A stretch of DNA of 64,000 bases from Streptomyces sp. NBC_00190. GTDB taxonomy: Bacteria > Actinomycetota > Actinomycetes > Streptomycetales > Streptomycetaceae. A program made the position numbers and the translations under genes. The notes under the pieces are model-generated. The model had not been told where the DNA came from and made no database searches. It worked only from the letters and a program-made list of their open reading frames with translations. Within the stretch, counting starts at the first letter, position 1. Every line of letters begins with the position of its first letter. Shown one piece after another: positions 44,543-54,341 of this stretch. The DNA is taken from assembly GCF_036203305.1 (NCBI RefSeq), contig NZ_CP108131.1, positions 3,100,001 through 3,164,000 on the forward strand, written 5' to 3'.

Positions 44543-45350
44543 AGCGTTCCTCCATTACGCGAGCGATCAGCTCTGCCGACGCCCGGGGAGAGAGGGCCTC
44601 GGCCTGCAAGCGAGCGTATCCGACCGAACGCTCCTTGATCACTTGCGGATTGGCCGTCATGTGGCCGCAGTCGTAGCTCTCGCTGTAGTGGATGTCCGGG
44701 TCGTCGTCGAACCGCAGAAGGTTGAACGAGCCCATCATTGCCGCGTGCTGGCCGGCCTGGAAGGGCAGCACTTGGATTTCCAGCCACTGGCGGTCCTGAA
44801 GGTCCAGCAGGTGGGCAAGTTGGTTGCGCATGACCTCACGGCCACCGATCTCCCGATGGAGCGCCGCCTCGTCCAGCACCACCCACAGCACCGGCGGATT
44901 GTCGCGGGCCAGTATCCGCTGCCGATCCATGCGCGCCGCCACGGCGGCGTCGAGCATGTCGGGCTTCTCGACGCCCAGAACGGCCCGCGCGTAGTCCTCC
45001 GTCTGCAGGAGTCCGTACACCAACTGACACTGGAACGTGGAGATGAACGCCGCCCGGGCCTCCATCTCCGCGTACGCCTGGAACCACGTCGGCAGCACGC
45101 TCCGCAGGACCAGCCCCACCAGCCGGGAGAAGTGCCCGTCCGTGCCCAGTGCCGCGTCCACCCGTTCGGAGAAGTCCCGGGTCGGTACCCGCTTACCGTT
45201 CTCGATCATTCCGATCAGGGAACCCGTGCAGAAGATGATGCTGCCCAACTCCGCCTGCTTCAGGCCCGCCTCCTCCCTCAGCCGTCGCAACTCGTAGCTG
45301 TAGTAGTCCAGCGGCGAGGCACTGGGATCGATGTCACGGGCCTGGACCAT
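44502..45350 (-). CDS. WhiJ-like HTH regulator with DUF5753 domain
   Basis: 282 residues. N-terminal HTH_31/XRE domain (ELRRLREEAGLKQAELGSIIFCTGSLIGMIENGKRVP, about 19-55) then DUF5753 (LPTWFQAYAEMEARAAFISTFQCQLVYGLLQTEDYARAV, about 95-135, and VLWVVLDEAALHREIGG). With the DUF397 protein it forms the two-part system seen in the whiJ and abaA loci. ATG 45350; the open frame upstream (to 45440) is not similar. RBS weak. Confidence 0.88.
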   Translation of the reverse strand: MVQARDIDPSASPLDYYSYELRRLREEAGLKQAELGSIIFCTGSLIGMIENGKRVPTRDFSERVDAALGTDGHFSRLVGLVLRSVLPTWFQAYAEMEARAAFISTFQCQLVYGLLQTEDYARAVLGVEKPDMLDAAVAARMDRQRILARDNPPVLWVVLDEAALHREIGGREVMRNQLAHLLDLQDRQWLEIQVLPFQAGQHAAMMGSFNLLRFDDDPDIHYSESYDCGHMTANPQVIKERSVGYARLQAEALSPRASAELIARVMEERYGKHPEPAERAVA

Positions 45351-45506
45351 GAGACGGCACCCCCAAGCGGAGAACGAGCTTGTGGCCGAGAGTAGCGACG
45401 TCGACACGTACCGATGTCGGGAATCCGGCAACCATGTCACACACCTCCGCCCCGCCCCCGGGAGAGGGGACAGGGCGGGGGCGTCGCTCGGCGCGGGGTG
45501 GGGGGA

Positions 45507-47198
<1,692 letters not shown>

Positions 47199-47279
47199 GA
47201 ACTGCCTCCGGGGGGTGGGAGGGGAGAGCGTCAGCTTCAGGTGAGAGAAGAGATAGCGATCGCCTCACGCCCCAGTCAA

Positions 47280-47307
47280 TGGTTTGGACCAAAGAAGGAC
47301 TAGACCA
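47280..47307 (-). promoter_or_regulatory. Chitinase promoter direct repeats
   Basis: On the minus strand TGGTCTAGTCCT (47296-47307) and TGGTCCAAACCA (47280-47291) make the pair of 12-bp direct repeats of the TGGTCTAGACCT type described in streptomycete chitinase promoters, bound by chitin regulators including DasR. They lie 80-110 nt upstream of the chitinase ATG. Confidence 0.7.
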
Positions 47308-47452
47308 TTGAACGGTCAAATGCCCTAGTCAGAGACCTGAGCGCACGTCAAAAACCGCTCGCCACCCCAGGTGACGAGCGGTTTAAGGGTCCCTTAGGAC
47401 ATGCTCCGGCAAGGTTTCGGCAAGAAACCAGCCGAACCCCGTTCGTATGGGC

Positions 47453-48586
47453 TCAGGTCAGGTCCGAGCCTGCCGCGGGCATCCCGTACGCATCTGCGAC
47501 GAGCCCGTAGGAGTGCAACCGGGCCGCCCCGCTGTGGGCGTTGGCCGTCAGCATCAGCTCGTCCGCGCCCGTCCGCCCGGCCAGGTCGTCCAGCCCGGAG
47601 CGGACCTCGTCGGCGGTCCCGTGGACGATGTTCACGAGCCAGCCGTCCACGAACTCCCGCTCCAGCGGGGAGAAGGGGTACGCCGCCGCTTCCTCGGGCG
47701 TCGGGACCAGTCCGGGCCGCCCGCTGCGCAGCCGCAGCATCGACAGCGCCCCGGTGAGCACCTGGGCGCGCGCCTGCGCCTCGGTGTCGGCGGCCAGCGC
47801 GGAGACGCCGATGACGGCGTACGGGGCGTCCAGGACGGCCGAGGGCCGGAAGCTCTGCCGGTAGAGGTCGAGCGCGGGCAGGGTTCCGGCCGCCGAGAAG
47901 TGGTGGGCGTAGGCGAAGGGCAGGCCCAGCTCTCCGGCGAGACGGGCGCTGAAGCCGGAGGAGCCGAGCAGCCACAGCGGCGGCCGTCCGGCGGGGCCCT
48001 GCACCGGGCCCGGTACGGCGTGCACGCGGGCGTACGGGTGCCCGTCGGGGAAGTCGTCGTCGAGGAACCGGGTGAGCTCCGCGAGCTGCCGGGGGAACTC
48101 CTCCGCGGCCTCGTCGAGGCGCCCGGGCCCGCGCAGCGCGGCGGCCGTGCGCCCGTCGGTGCCGGGAGCCCGGCCGAGCCCGAGGTCGATCCGCCCCGGG
48201 GCGAGCGCCTCCAGGGTGCCGAACTGCTCGGCGACGGCGAGCGGGGCGTGGTTGGGCAGCATGACGCCGCCCGAGCCGAGCCGGATCCGGGAGGTGTGGG
48301 CGGCGAGGTGGGCCAGGATCACGGCCGGGGAGGAACTGGCGACGCCGGGCATCGAGTGGTGCTCGGCGACCCAGTGCCGGTGGTAGCCGCGGGACTCTGC
48401 GAGCCGGGCGATCTCCACGCTGGTGCGCAGGGAGGCGTGGGCGGTACCGCCGGCGCCCACGGTGACGAGGTCCAGGACCGAGAGCGGTACGGGCGCCCGG
48501 CCCCGCGCGGTGCCGCGGATCATGTCGCGGCCCTCCCGCCGGCCGGCGTCCTGATCGGCGCCCCTGGCGTCCCCGACGTCACTCAT
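47453..48586 (-). CDS. LLM-class flavin-dependent oxidoreductase
   Basis: 377 residues, luciferase-like TIM barrel. VPLSVLDLVTVGAGGTAHASLRTSVEIARLAESRGYHRHWVAEHHSMPGVASSSP matches the N-terminal flavin-binding part, with IRLGSGGVMLPNHAPLAVAEQFGTLEALAPGRIDLGLGRAPGTD as the central signature. This subgroup is often MsnO8-like; the substrate is unknown. ATG 48586 with GGGAGCG upstream, although M22 could also serve. Divergent from an IclR regulator 261 nt away. Confidence 0.85.
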   Translation of the reverse strand: MSDVGDARGADQDAGRREGRDMIRGTARGRAPVPLSVLDLVTVGAGGTAHASLRTSVEIARLAESRGYHRHWVAEHHSMPGVASSSPAVILAHLAAHTSRIRLGSGGVMLPNHAPLAVAEQFGTLEALAPGRIDLGLGRAPGTDGRTAAALRGPGRLDEAAEEFPRQLAELTRFLDDDFPDGHPYARVHAVPGPVQGPAGRPPLWLLGSSGFSARLAGELGLPFAYAHHFSAAGTLPALDLYRQSFRPSAVLDAPYAVIGVSALAADTEAQARAQVLTGALSMLRLRSGRPGLVPTPEEAAAYPFSPLEREFVDGWLVNIVHGTADEVRSGLDDLAGRTGADELMLTANAHSGAARLHSYGLVADAYGMPAAGSDLT

Positions 48587-48847
48587 CGTCGCTCCCGTCC
48601 CGCGTCCATGTCCCTACGACACTTGTTCGGCACCCGTTCGGCACCGTACGAGGAATGCGAACCATGGCCCGGTGCCGGGCATTCCCGGCGCGCCGGGGCG
48701 ATGCCCGTGACCTTGGCATATGCCAGTGGCGTAGGCCCTGGCAGGGGGACTTGATTGAGCCATCAATCTCCCCAACAGGCGCTCCACACGGGCCTCTTGA
48801 TGGCTATCGTGGTAGGGCAAGCGGTAACAACCTGGTAGGGGGAAACC

Positions 48848-49606
48848 GTGGCGCTGAAGCCCGAGCCGACCGCGCCGTTCCACTCGGTGCAGTACGCACT
48901 ACGCGTACTCGAAACGATCGCACGGCACACCGGTGGTGTGACCGAGGTGCAGATCGCGCGTGAGACCGGCCTGCCCGCAGTCCATCTCGCCCCGATGCTG
49001 CTCATGCTGCGCCGGGAGGGATACGTACTGCAGGTGTCCGACGGTGCCTATGCCATAGGGGATTCCCTCGTCCTGCTCGGCTCCGGCGTCGACCGGCAGC
49101 AAGCGCTCACGGACAAGCTCCAGGAGACGCTGGACCGGCTGCGGGACTCGGTCGGCGCGGCCGTCTACATCAGCCGGTACGTGGACGGCGAGGTCAGGAT
49201 CACGCAGTTCGCGGACAGTCCGCGCACCCCGAAGGTGCACGAATGGGTCGATTTCCGCTCCGCCGCGCACGCCAGCGCGGTCGGCAAGTGCCTGCTGACG
49301 CAGCTCGACCTGAACGGGCGGCGCGACCACCTGTCCCGCCACAAGATCGCACGGCTCACGTCGAAGACGATCGTGAACGAGCGGATCCTGTTCTCCAAGC
49401 TGGACGCCCAGCCGGCCACCGTGCCCGTCCTGGACCTGCAGGAGTACGCCGTGGGCACGGTCTGCGCGGCCGTCCCGATCACCGCCGGGGCCTCGGTGGG
49501 GTGCCTGGCCCTGTCGATGCCGGTCGAGCACGCGCACCGGCTGCGGGCCGCGGCGGAGGTGCTGAACCGGAAGGCCGCGCCACTGCTGCTGTCGCTCACG
49601 CTGTAG
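48848..49606 (+). CDS. IclR-family regulator
   Basis: 252 residues. N-terminal winged helix (SVQYALRVLETIARHTGGVTEVQIARETGLPAVHLAPMLLMLRREGYVLQVSDGAYAIG, about 13-72) and a C-terminal GAF-like effector domain (AAVYISRYVDGEVRITQFA, HASAVGKCLLTQLD, AVPITAGASVGCLALSMP). GTG start 48848, RBS AGGGGG. Not close to a clear metabolic operon; the divergent oxidoreductase is the best target candidate. Confidence 0.85.
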   Translation: MALKPEPTAPFHSVQYALRVLETIARHTGGVTEVQIARETGLPAVHLAPMLLMLRREGYVLQVSDGAYAIGDSLVLLGSGVDRQQALTDKLQETLDRLRDSVGAAVYISRYVDGEVRITQFADSPRTPKVHEWVDFRSAAHASAVGKCLLTQLDLNGRRDHLSRHKIARLTSKTIVNERILFSKLDAQPATVPVLDLQEYAVGTVCAAVPITAGASVGCLALSMPVEHAHRLRAAAEVLNRKAAPLLLSLTL

Positions 49607-49670
49607 CGCTCCCGGCACCCGCGGTACCCCTGGCGCTCCTGCGCTCTGTCGGGTACCGGCCCGGAAAACA

Positions 49671-49709
49671 CTTCGGGCGGTTCCCGGTGAAACCGGAAAC
49701 CGCCCGAAG
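49671..49709. terminator. Bidirectional terminator, IclR gene / tRNA-Lys copy 2
   Basis: 12-bp arms CTTCGGGCGGTT (49671-49682) and AACCGCCCGAAG (49698-49709), with a nested CCGGT/ACCGG stem in the loop. Lies 64 nt after the IclR stop and just beyond the 3' end of the minus-strand tRNA. Confidence 0.8.
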
Positions 49710-49715
49710 GACAGG

Positions 49716-49789
49716 TGCGCCGCCAGGGACTCGAACCCCGGACCCGCTGATTAAGAGTCAGCTGCTCTAACCAACTGAGCTAGCGGCGC
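49716..49789 (-). tRNA. tRNA-Lys (CTT), copy 2
   Basis: Reverse complement of the copy at 36171-36244, anticodon CTT, 74 nt, identical body. On the opposite strand from the other two copies. Confidence 0.97.
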
Positions 49790-49952
49790 CTGCTGACAGA
49801 GAAAATACTACCTGGTCCTCAGGGGTGCTCCAAACCAATAGCCGAGGGGTACCCCGGCCAGGGCCTGCGTGGGGTACGCCTGGCCTCGTCCCGCCCCGTC
49901 CGGGCCCGGGCGGGCCGCTGCGCGGAGCCTTTCCTCCACGCCGCGCCGCGTC

Positions 49953-51650
49953 CTAGCGGTCCAGGAGGTCGAGGCGGCCCTGGGTCTCGTACGCCGCCAG
50001 GAGCGTGGTGAGGGCGGAGTGGTCCAGGGGGCGGTAGTCGCCGGCGGGGGATCGGTGCCAGACCGGGTCGTCGCAGCGGAAGCCGGCGCGGCGGAGGGCG
50101 ACGCGGTGGACCTTGTTCGTCGCCGTGACCGGCATCTCGGGGACGATCCGCACGTAGCGCGGCGACATCTTCGTGCCCAGGTCCGGCTGCGCGGCCAGGA
50201 AGGCCTCGAAGGCCTCCGGGTCGAAGACCGCGCCCTCCCGGAGGGACAGCGCCGCCATGACCTGGTCACCCGCGACCTCGTCGGGGACGGCGTACACCGC
50301 GACCGCCGCCGCGTCGGACCAGCGGGCCAGGATGTTCTCGATCACCGCGGCGGCGAGGTTCTCGCTGTCGACCCGGAGGCGGTCGTCCGTGCGGCCCGCG
50401 AAGTAGAGGAATCCGTCGGCGTCCCGGAAGAAGAGGTCCCCCGTCCAGTACCAGCCGTCCCGCGTACGGGCGGCCTCCGCGTCCGGATTGCGCCAGTACC
50501 CCTCGAACAGGCTGCGGCCCCGGTTGACCAGTTCCCCGATGGCCTCGGAGCCGTTCAGCAGGCGGCCGTCCCCGTCCAGCAGCGCCGCCGGGCATTCCGT
50601 GCCCGTCTCCGGGTCGATCACCGCCAGGTCGTCCCCCTCCCCGGCCCGGCCCAGGGCGCCCGGCGGGGTGTCCGGGGTGTTCCCCCAGCTACCGCTGGGA
50701 GGTACCCCCAGCACGGAGGCTCCGCCCTCGGTGGCCCCGTAGCCCTCCACCAGCCGGACGCCGAACCGCTCGGCGAAGCGCGCCGCGTCCACCGCCCCGG
50801 CCTCGGTGCCGAAGCCGAGCCGCAGGGTGTGCTCGCGGTCGTCGGGGCGGGGCTCGGTGGCCAGCAGGTACTGGACGGCCCTCCCGACGTAGGTGAAGTA
50901 CGTCGCCCCGTACGCCCGTACGTCGTCCAGGAACGCGGAGGCCGAGAAGCGCCGGCGCAGCGCCACCGCGGCCCCGCCCGCGAGCGCCGGGAGCCAGTCG
51001 GCGATGACGGCGTTGCCGTGGAACAGCGGCATGCAGACGTAGTGGACGTCGTCGGGCGTGACCGTGAACCGGCGGGCCAGCGCGGAGCCGGCGGCCGCCA
51101 GCCGGCCCTGGGTGCAGATCGCGGCCTTGGGGGCGCCGGTGGAGCCCGAGGTGAAGTAGAGGAGCAGCCGGGAAGCCGGGCCGGGGGCGGCGAGCGTCGC
51201 TTCGCCCGGCTTGGCGGCCGCGTACGGGGCGAGCAGGGCCGCGTACTCCTCGGTGCCTGTCACCAGGAGCCGTACGCCCGGCAGGTCGAGGCCGCGCAGC
51301 AGCGGCAGGTGGGCGTGGTCGGTGATCAGGATCCGGCAGTCGGTGTGCAGGATGTCGCGGGCCAGTTCGGGGCCGCGCCGGGTGGGGTTGATCCCGGCGA
51401 CGGCGGCCCCCGCGAGGGCCGCCGCGCCGAGCCAGAACGGGAACTCGGGGATGTTGTCCAGCAGCAGCCCCAGGTGCGGTTCGACCCCCGGAGGCATGAG
51501 GTCGACGAGGAGCGCGGCGCGCGCGGCCGCCTCCTGGGCGGCCCGGTGGTGGGTGAGGACGCCGTCCTCGTGCTTCAGTCCCGGCCGGTGGTCGCCCCAT
51601 CGGCGCGCGATGAGTTCCGCGACGGTCTCCGGTGCAGTGGTCGTCCGCAT
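49953..51650 (-). CDS. Long-chain acyl-CoA synthetase-like AMP-forming enzyme
   Basis: 565 residues of the ANL superfamily. A3 P-loop LLLYFTSGSTGAPKAAICTQ (about 165-184), A5 LVEGYGATEGG (about 300-310), A7 YWTGDLFFRDADGFLYFAGR (about 405-424) and A8-A10 with NLAAAVIENI and P-x(4-6)-NKVHRVALRR (lysine of the second half-reaction). Matches very-long-chain/fatty-acid FadD or bile-acid-CoA ligase types; substrate unresolved. ATG 51650. Confidence 0.85.
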   Translation of the reverse strand: MRTTTAPETVAELIARRWGDHRPGLKHEDGVLTHHRAAQEAAARAALLVDLMPPGVEPHLGLLLDNIPEFPFWLGAAALAGAAVAGINPTRRGPELARDILHTDCRILITDHAHLPLLRGLDLPGVRLLVTGTEEYAALLAPYAAAKPGEATLAAPGPASRLLLYFTSGSTGAPKAAICTQGRLAAAGSALARRFTVTPDDVHYVCMPLFHGNAVIADWLPALAGGAAVALRRRFSASAFLDDVRAYGATYFTYVGRAVQYLLATEPRPDDREHTLRLGFGTEAGAVDAARFAERFGVRLVEGYGATEGGASVLGVPPSGSWGNTPDTPPGALGRAGEGDDLAVIDPETGTECPAALLDGDGRLLNGSEAIGELVNRGRSLFEGYWRNPDAEAARTRDGWYWTGDLFFRDADGFLYFAGRTDDRLRVDSENLAAAVIENILARWSDAAAVAVYAVPDEVAGDQVMAALSLREGAVFDPEAFEAFLAAQPDLGTKMSPRYVRIVPEMPVTATNKVHRVALRRAGFRCDDPVWHRSPAGDYRPLDHSALTTLLAAYETQGRLDLLDR

Positions 51651-51676
51651 GCCGCCGGAGGATAGCTGACGCTACG

Positions 51677-52285
51677 TCAGAATTGAACGTCGGAGCAGGC
51701 GTAGAAGGCGTTGCCCGTGTCGTTGATCGTCCAGACGGCCAGGATCATGTGACGGCCGGTCCGGCCGCTCGGCATGGCCCCCTGGTGGACGGTGGTCATG
51801 GCGGGCCGGGCGCCGTTGTAGGCGACGGTGAGGAAGGGCTGGGGTTCGAGGTCGGCGCGGGTGAGGGCTCTGGTGCCGTTCCAGCCGTTCTTGGTGACGT
51901 AGTACTTGAAGTCGGTGGTGGAGTGGTTGGCGGTGAACTGCCACCGGAAGCTGTAGCTCTGCCCGCTGGTGACCTTGGTGGTGGGCCAGGCGCCGCCGCG
52001 GGGGTCGTCGAGCTCCGCGAACTGCGGCAGGCCGGCGGAACATATCTTGCCGTCGGCGGGGCCGGCGGTCGGGAAGCCCTTGAGGCCCTCGACGCTCTGC
52101 GGCTCCCACTGGATGGCGCCGCAGTTCAGGACGGTCTTGTTGGCGCAGAGCTTCTGGCGGCTGATGGGGGTGTCGGTGTAGCCGTGACTGCTGGCGCTGG
52201 GGGCGCTGAGGAGGGTTATTCCGGCGACGAGGCCGAGGCCGAGCGCGGCGGCGCCGGCCCGTCCGGGCATGCGGAGGTTACGCAT
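51677..52285 (-). CDS. Secreted AA10 LPMO (chitin-active)
   Basis: 202 residues. Signal peptide of 33 residues ends at SAPSASS, exposing His34 as the mature N-terminus (HGYTDTPISRQ), one half of the copper His-brace; the second is in QFTANHSTTDF (about 115). AA10/CBM33 features AIQWEPQSVEG, FPTAGPADGKICSAG and the C-terminal VWTINDTGNAFYACSDVQF. Single-domain. ATG 52285, RBS AAGGAG. Works with the nearby GH18 chitinase. Palindromic AGGTCTAGACCAA upstream indicates chitin-linked control. Confidence 0.93.
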   Translation of the reverse strand: MRNLRMPGRAGAAALGLGLVAGITLLSAPSASSHGYTDTPISRQKLCANKTVLNCGAIQWEPQSVEGLKGFPTAGPADGKICSAGLPQFAELDDPRGGAWPTTKVTSGQSYSFRWQFTANHSTTDFKYYVTKNGWNGTRALTRADLEPQPFLTVAYNGARPAMTTVHQGAMPSGRTGRHMILAVWTINDTGNAFYACSDVQF

Positions 52286-52344
52286 GATGCTCCTTGAACG
52301 TGGGGGGAGTTCGATGAGAGCGTGCGCACGCGTGGGGACACTTC

Positions 52345-52357
52345 AGGTCTAGACCAA
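52345..52357 (-). promoter_or_regulatory. dre-like palindrome upstream of the LPMO gene
   Basis: AGGTCTAGACCAA at 52345-52357 contains the perfect palindrome GGTCTAGACC. It fits the DasR-responsive element and the chitinase direct-repeat core. It is 60 nt upstream of the LPMO start. Confidence 0.8.
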
Positions 52358-52454
52358 GTCCCAGATTATTGACGAGAGTTGGCCATGTCCATACCAACGG
52401 AGGAACGGGCGGTCCGGTCCCTTCCGGCCACCCGTTCCCGTGTCCCCCGCCGCC

Positions 52455-54341
52455 CTACTCGGAGCGGCCCGTGTAGAAGGCGACCGTGAGGTCCTTCACC
52501 AGCGCCTTGCGTTCGTAGTCGTCGAGCTCGACGAGCCCGCGCGAGGTCAGCCGGTGGACGGTGTCGTCGACGGCGTCCACGACCGAAGTCAGCACCGTGT
52601 CCCGGTGCTTGGCGTCGATCGCCGCGACCCGGCGGCGGCGCATGGCTTCGGCGACCTCGGCCGCGTACTCGATCCGGGTCGGCTGGGCCGAGAAGACCTC
52701 GATCCCGACGGCCTCGGTCTCCGCCGCCAGCATCCGGGTCAGCGCGTCCCCGACGGCCTCGGCGTCGCGCAGGGTCGGGGCGTCCTCGTGGAAGGCGTCG
52801 GCGGGCAGTTGCGACAGCACTCGGGCCATGGCGGATTCGACCTGTTCGGCCAGGTACTCCACGTGGTCCTCGACGGCGAGGGTGGCCCTGGCCGTGTCCT
52901 TGACCTGCCAGACGACCTGGACGACCACCTGGAGGGCGAGGCCGCCGGAGTCCACGGCGGGCATGGGCTCGCTGCGCCAGTGACGCAGCCGTACGTCGAC
53001 CCGGCGGCGCAGGAGGAGGGGGCTGACCCAGGTCAGGCCGGTGCGGCGGACGGTGCCGCGGTAGCGGCCGAAGAGGGTGAGCACCCAGGCGTGGCCGGTG
53101 CGGATGCGGCCGAGGCCACCGAGGGCGAGCAGCGCGACGATGCCGAGGAAGGCGAGCGGGGGCCAGCGGGTGGCGCGCAGGCCCTGGTAGGCGCGGGGCG
53201 TTCCCCCGAAGGCGGCCACGAGCACCGGGGGGACGACACCGGCCCGCCAGAGCACGGCCGCGCAGCCCGCGAGGGCGAGGCCGCCGACGCCCACGCCGAT
53301 CCAGCCCGGCAGTACCGGGCCGCGGTGCTCCCGGAGCCGGTCGTCACCCCGGGGGACCCGGCGGCCGGGGGCGGGACGGGGGGCGCCGCGCCGCGCGCCT
53401 GCCGCGGGAGCCGAGTCGCGGGCGCGAGCGGGCCCCCGGTTCGGCTCCCCGTGGAAGGGCAGGTGCACCGGCACCTCGGTGACCGCGGTGCCGCGTTGCC
53501 GCCCGAAGCGGGGGACGCCGTGGGTGTCGTCCGGCGCCGGCTGCTCCAGGCCGCGCGCCACGGCGTGGGCGACGATCTCGGCCACACCGGGGCCGGGCAC
53601 ACCGGAGCGCACGGCCGGGTGCTCGGATCCGGGTTCGGGGTCGGGCTCGGGTTCCGCCTCGGACGCGTGCTCGGGCTCGGGCTCCGGCTCGACGACGGCC
53701 GCCGGCCGCACGGGCGCCGGCTTCGTGGGCGCCGGCCACGCGGGCGCCGGCTTCGTGGGCGCCGGCTTCGTGGGCGCCGGCTTCGTGGGCGCCGGCTTCG
53801 TGGGCGCCGGCTTCGTGGGCGTCGGCCACGCGGGCGCCGGCTTCGTGGGCTCCGGTCCGGCCTCCCGCGGATGCGCCACGGCGGCCTCGGCGTCGGTGAT
53901 CCGCAGGCGCAGGGTCGCCACCCCGGCGTGGGCCGCCTCGTCCTGCGGGTGCGGGATGCCCAGGCCCGTGTGGACCTGTTCGGGCTCGGCCTGGGCGCGG
54001 GCGGCCGGCACGTCGAGTCCCTGCGGCAGCGGTAGTACGGCCTCCTCCACCGTCCGGACCGCCGGCACGAAGGCCCAGCCCGTCGAGGTCTCGGCCGCGG
54101 CCACCGGTTCCGGCTGCGCCGCGACGGCGGCACCCACCAGTGCCGGCGGGGCACTCGGCCCGGCCGCCCCACGGGGCGCGGCGACGCCCCGGACCGGGGC
54201 CGGTGCCTGCCGGACCGGCCCGTACGCCGGTTCCGCCGGCGCGGCAGGGGCCACCGGGGCGACGGGGGGTGCCGCCGCCGGCACTCGGAGGGTGCCCGTG
54301 GTCGAGGTGGTGCGCGTGGGGTACATGCTTGCCTCCGTCAT
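52455..54341 (-). CDS. SPFH/band 7 protein with long repetitive N-terminus
   Basis: 628 residues. About 1-300 is Pro/Ala-rich and includes (PTKPA)n repeats at about 165-215 and an acidic EPEPEPEHASEAEPEPDPEPGSE stretch. Two hydrophobic helices (GWIGVGVGGLALAGCAAVLW, WPPLAFLGIVALLALGG) precede the SPFH/stomatin domain about 400-600 (GHAWVLTLFGRYRGTVRRTGLTWVSPLLLRRRVDVRLRHW, VEVVWQVKDTARATLAVEDHVEYLAEQVESAMARVLSQLPAD). SPFH proteins scaffold membrane domains. ATG 54341 overlaps the stop of the upstream gene (ATGA), so translation is coupled. Confidence 0.8.
   Translation of the reverse strand: MTEASMYPTRTTSTTGTLRVPAAAPPVAPVAPAAPAEPAYGPVRQAPAPVRGVAAPRGAAGPSAPPALVGAAVAAQPEPVAAAETSTGWAFVPAVRTVEEAVLPLPQGLDVPAARAQAEPEQVHTGLGIPHPQDEAAHAGVATLRLRITDAEAAVAHPREAGPEPTKPAPAWPTPTKPAPTKPAPTKPAPTKPAPTKPAPAWPAPTKPAPVRPAAVVEPEPEPEHASEAEPEPDPEPGSEHPAVRSGVPGPGVAEIVAHAVARGLEQPAPDDTHGVPRFGRQRGTAVTEVPVHLPFHGEPNRGPARARDSAPAAGARRGAPRPAPGRRVPRGDDRLREHRGPVLPGWIGVGVGGLALAGCAAVLWRAGVVPPVLVAAFGGTPRAYQGLRATRWPPLAFLGIVALLALGGLGRIRTGHAWVLTLFGRYRGTVRRTGLTWVSPLLLRRRVDVRLRHWRSEPMPAVDSGGLALQVVVQVVWQVKDTARATLAVEDHVEYLAEQVESAMARVLSQLPADAFHEDAPTLRDAEAVGDALTRMLAAETEAVGIEVFSAQPTRIEYAAEVAEAMRRRRVAAIDAKHRDTVLTSVVDAVDDTVHRLTSRGLVELDDYERKALVKDLTVAFYTGRSE
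53695..53850. repeat. 15-bp minisatellite in the SPFH gene
   Basis: Tandem GCCGGCTTCGTGGGC units (15 bp), about eight whole or variant copies, encode PTKPA repeats on the minus strand. Copy number is likely to vary. Confidence 0.9.

Noticed and set aside
53695..53850. Regular short repeats that might be a CRISPR array
   Set aside because: Units are 15 bp, tandem without spacers and in coding frame for PTKPA; no cas genes.
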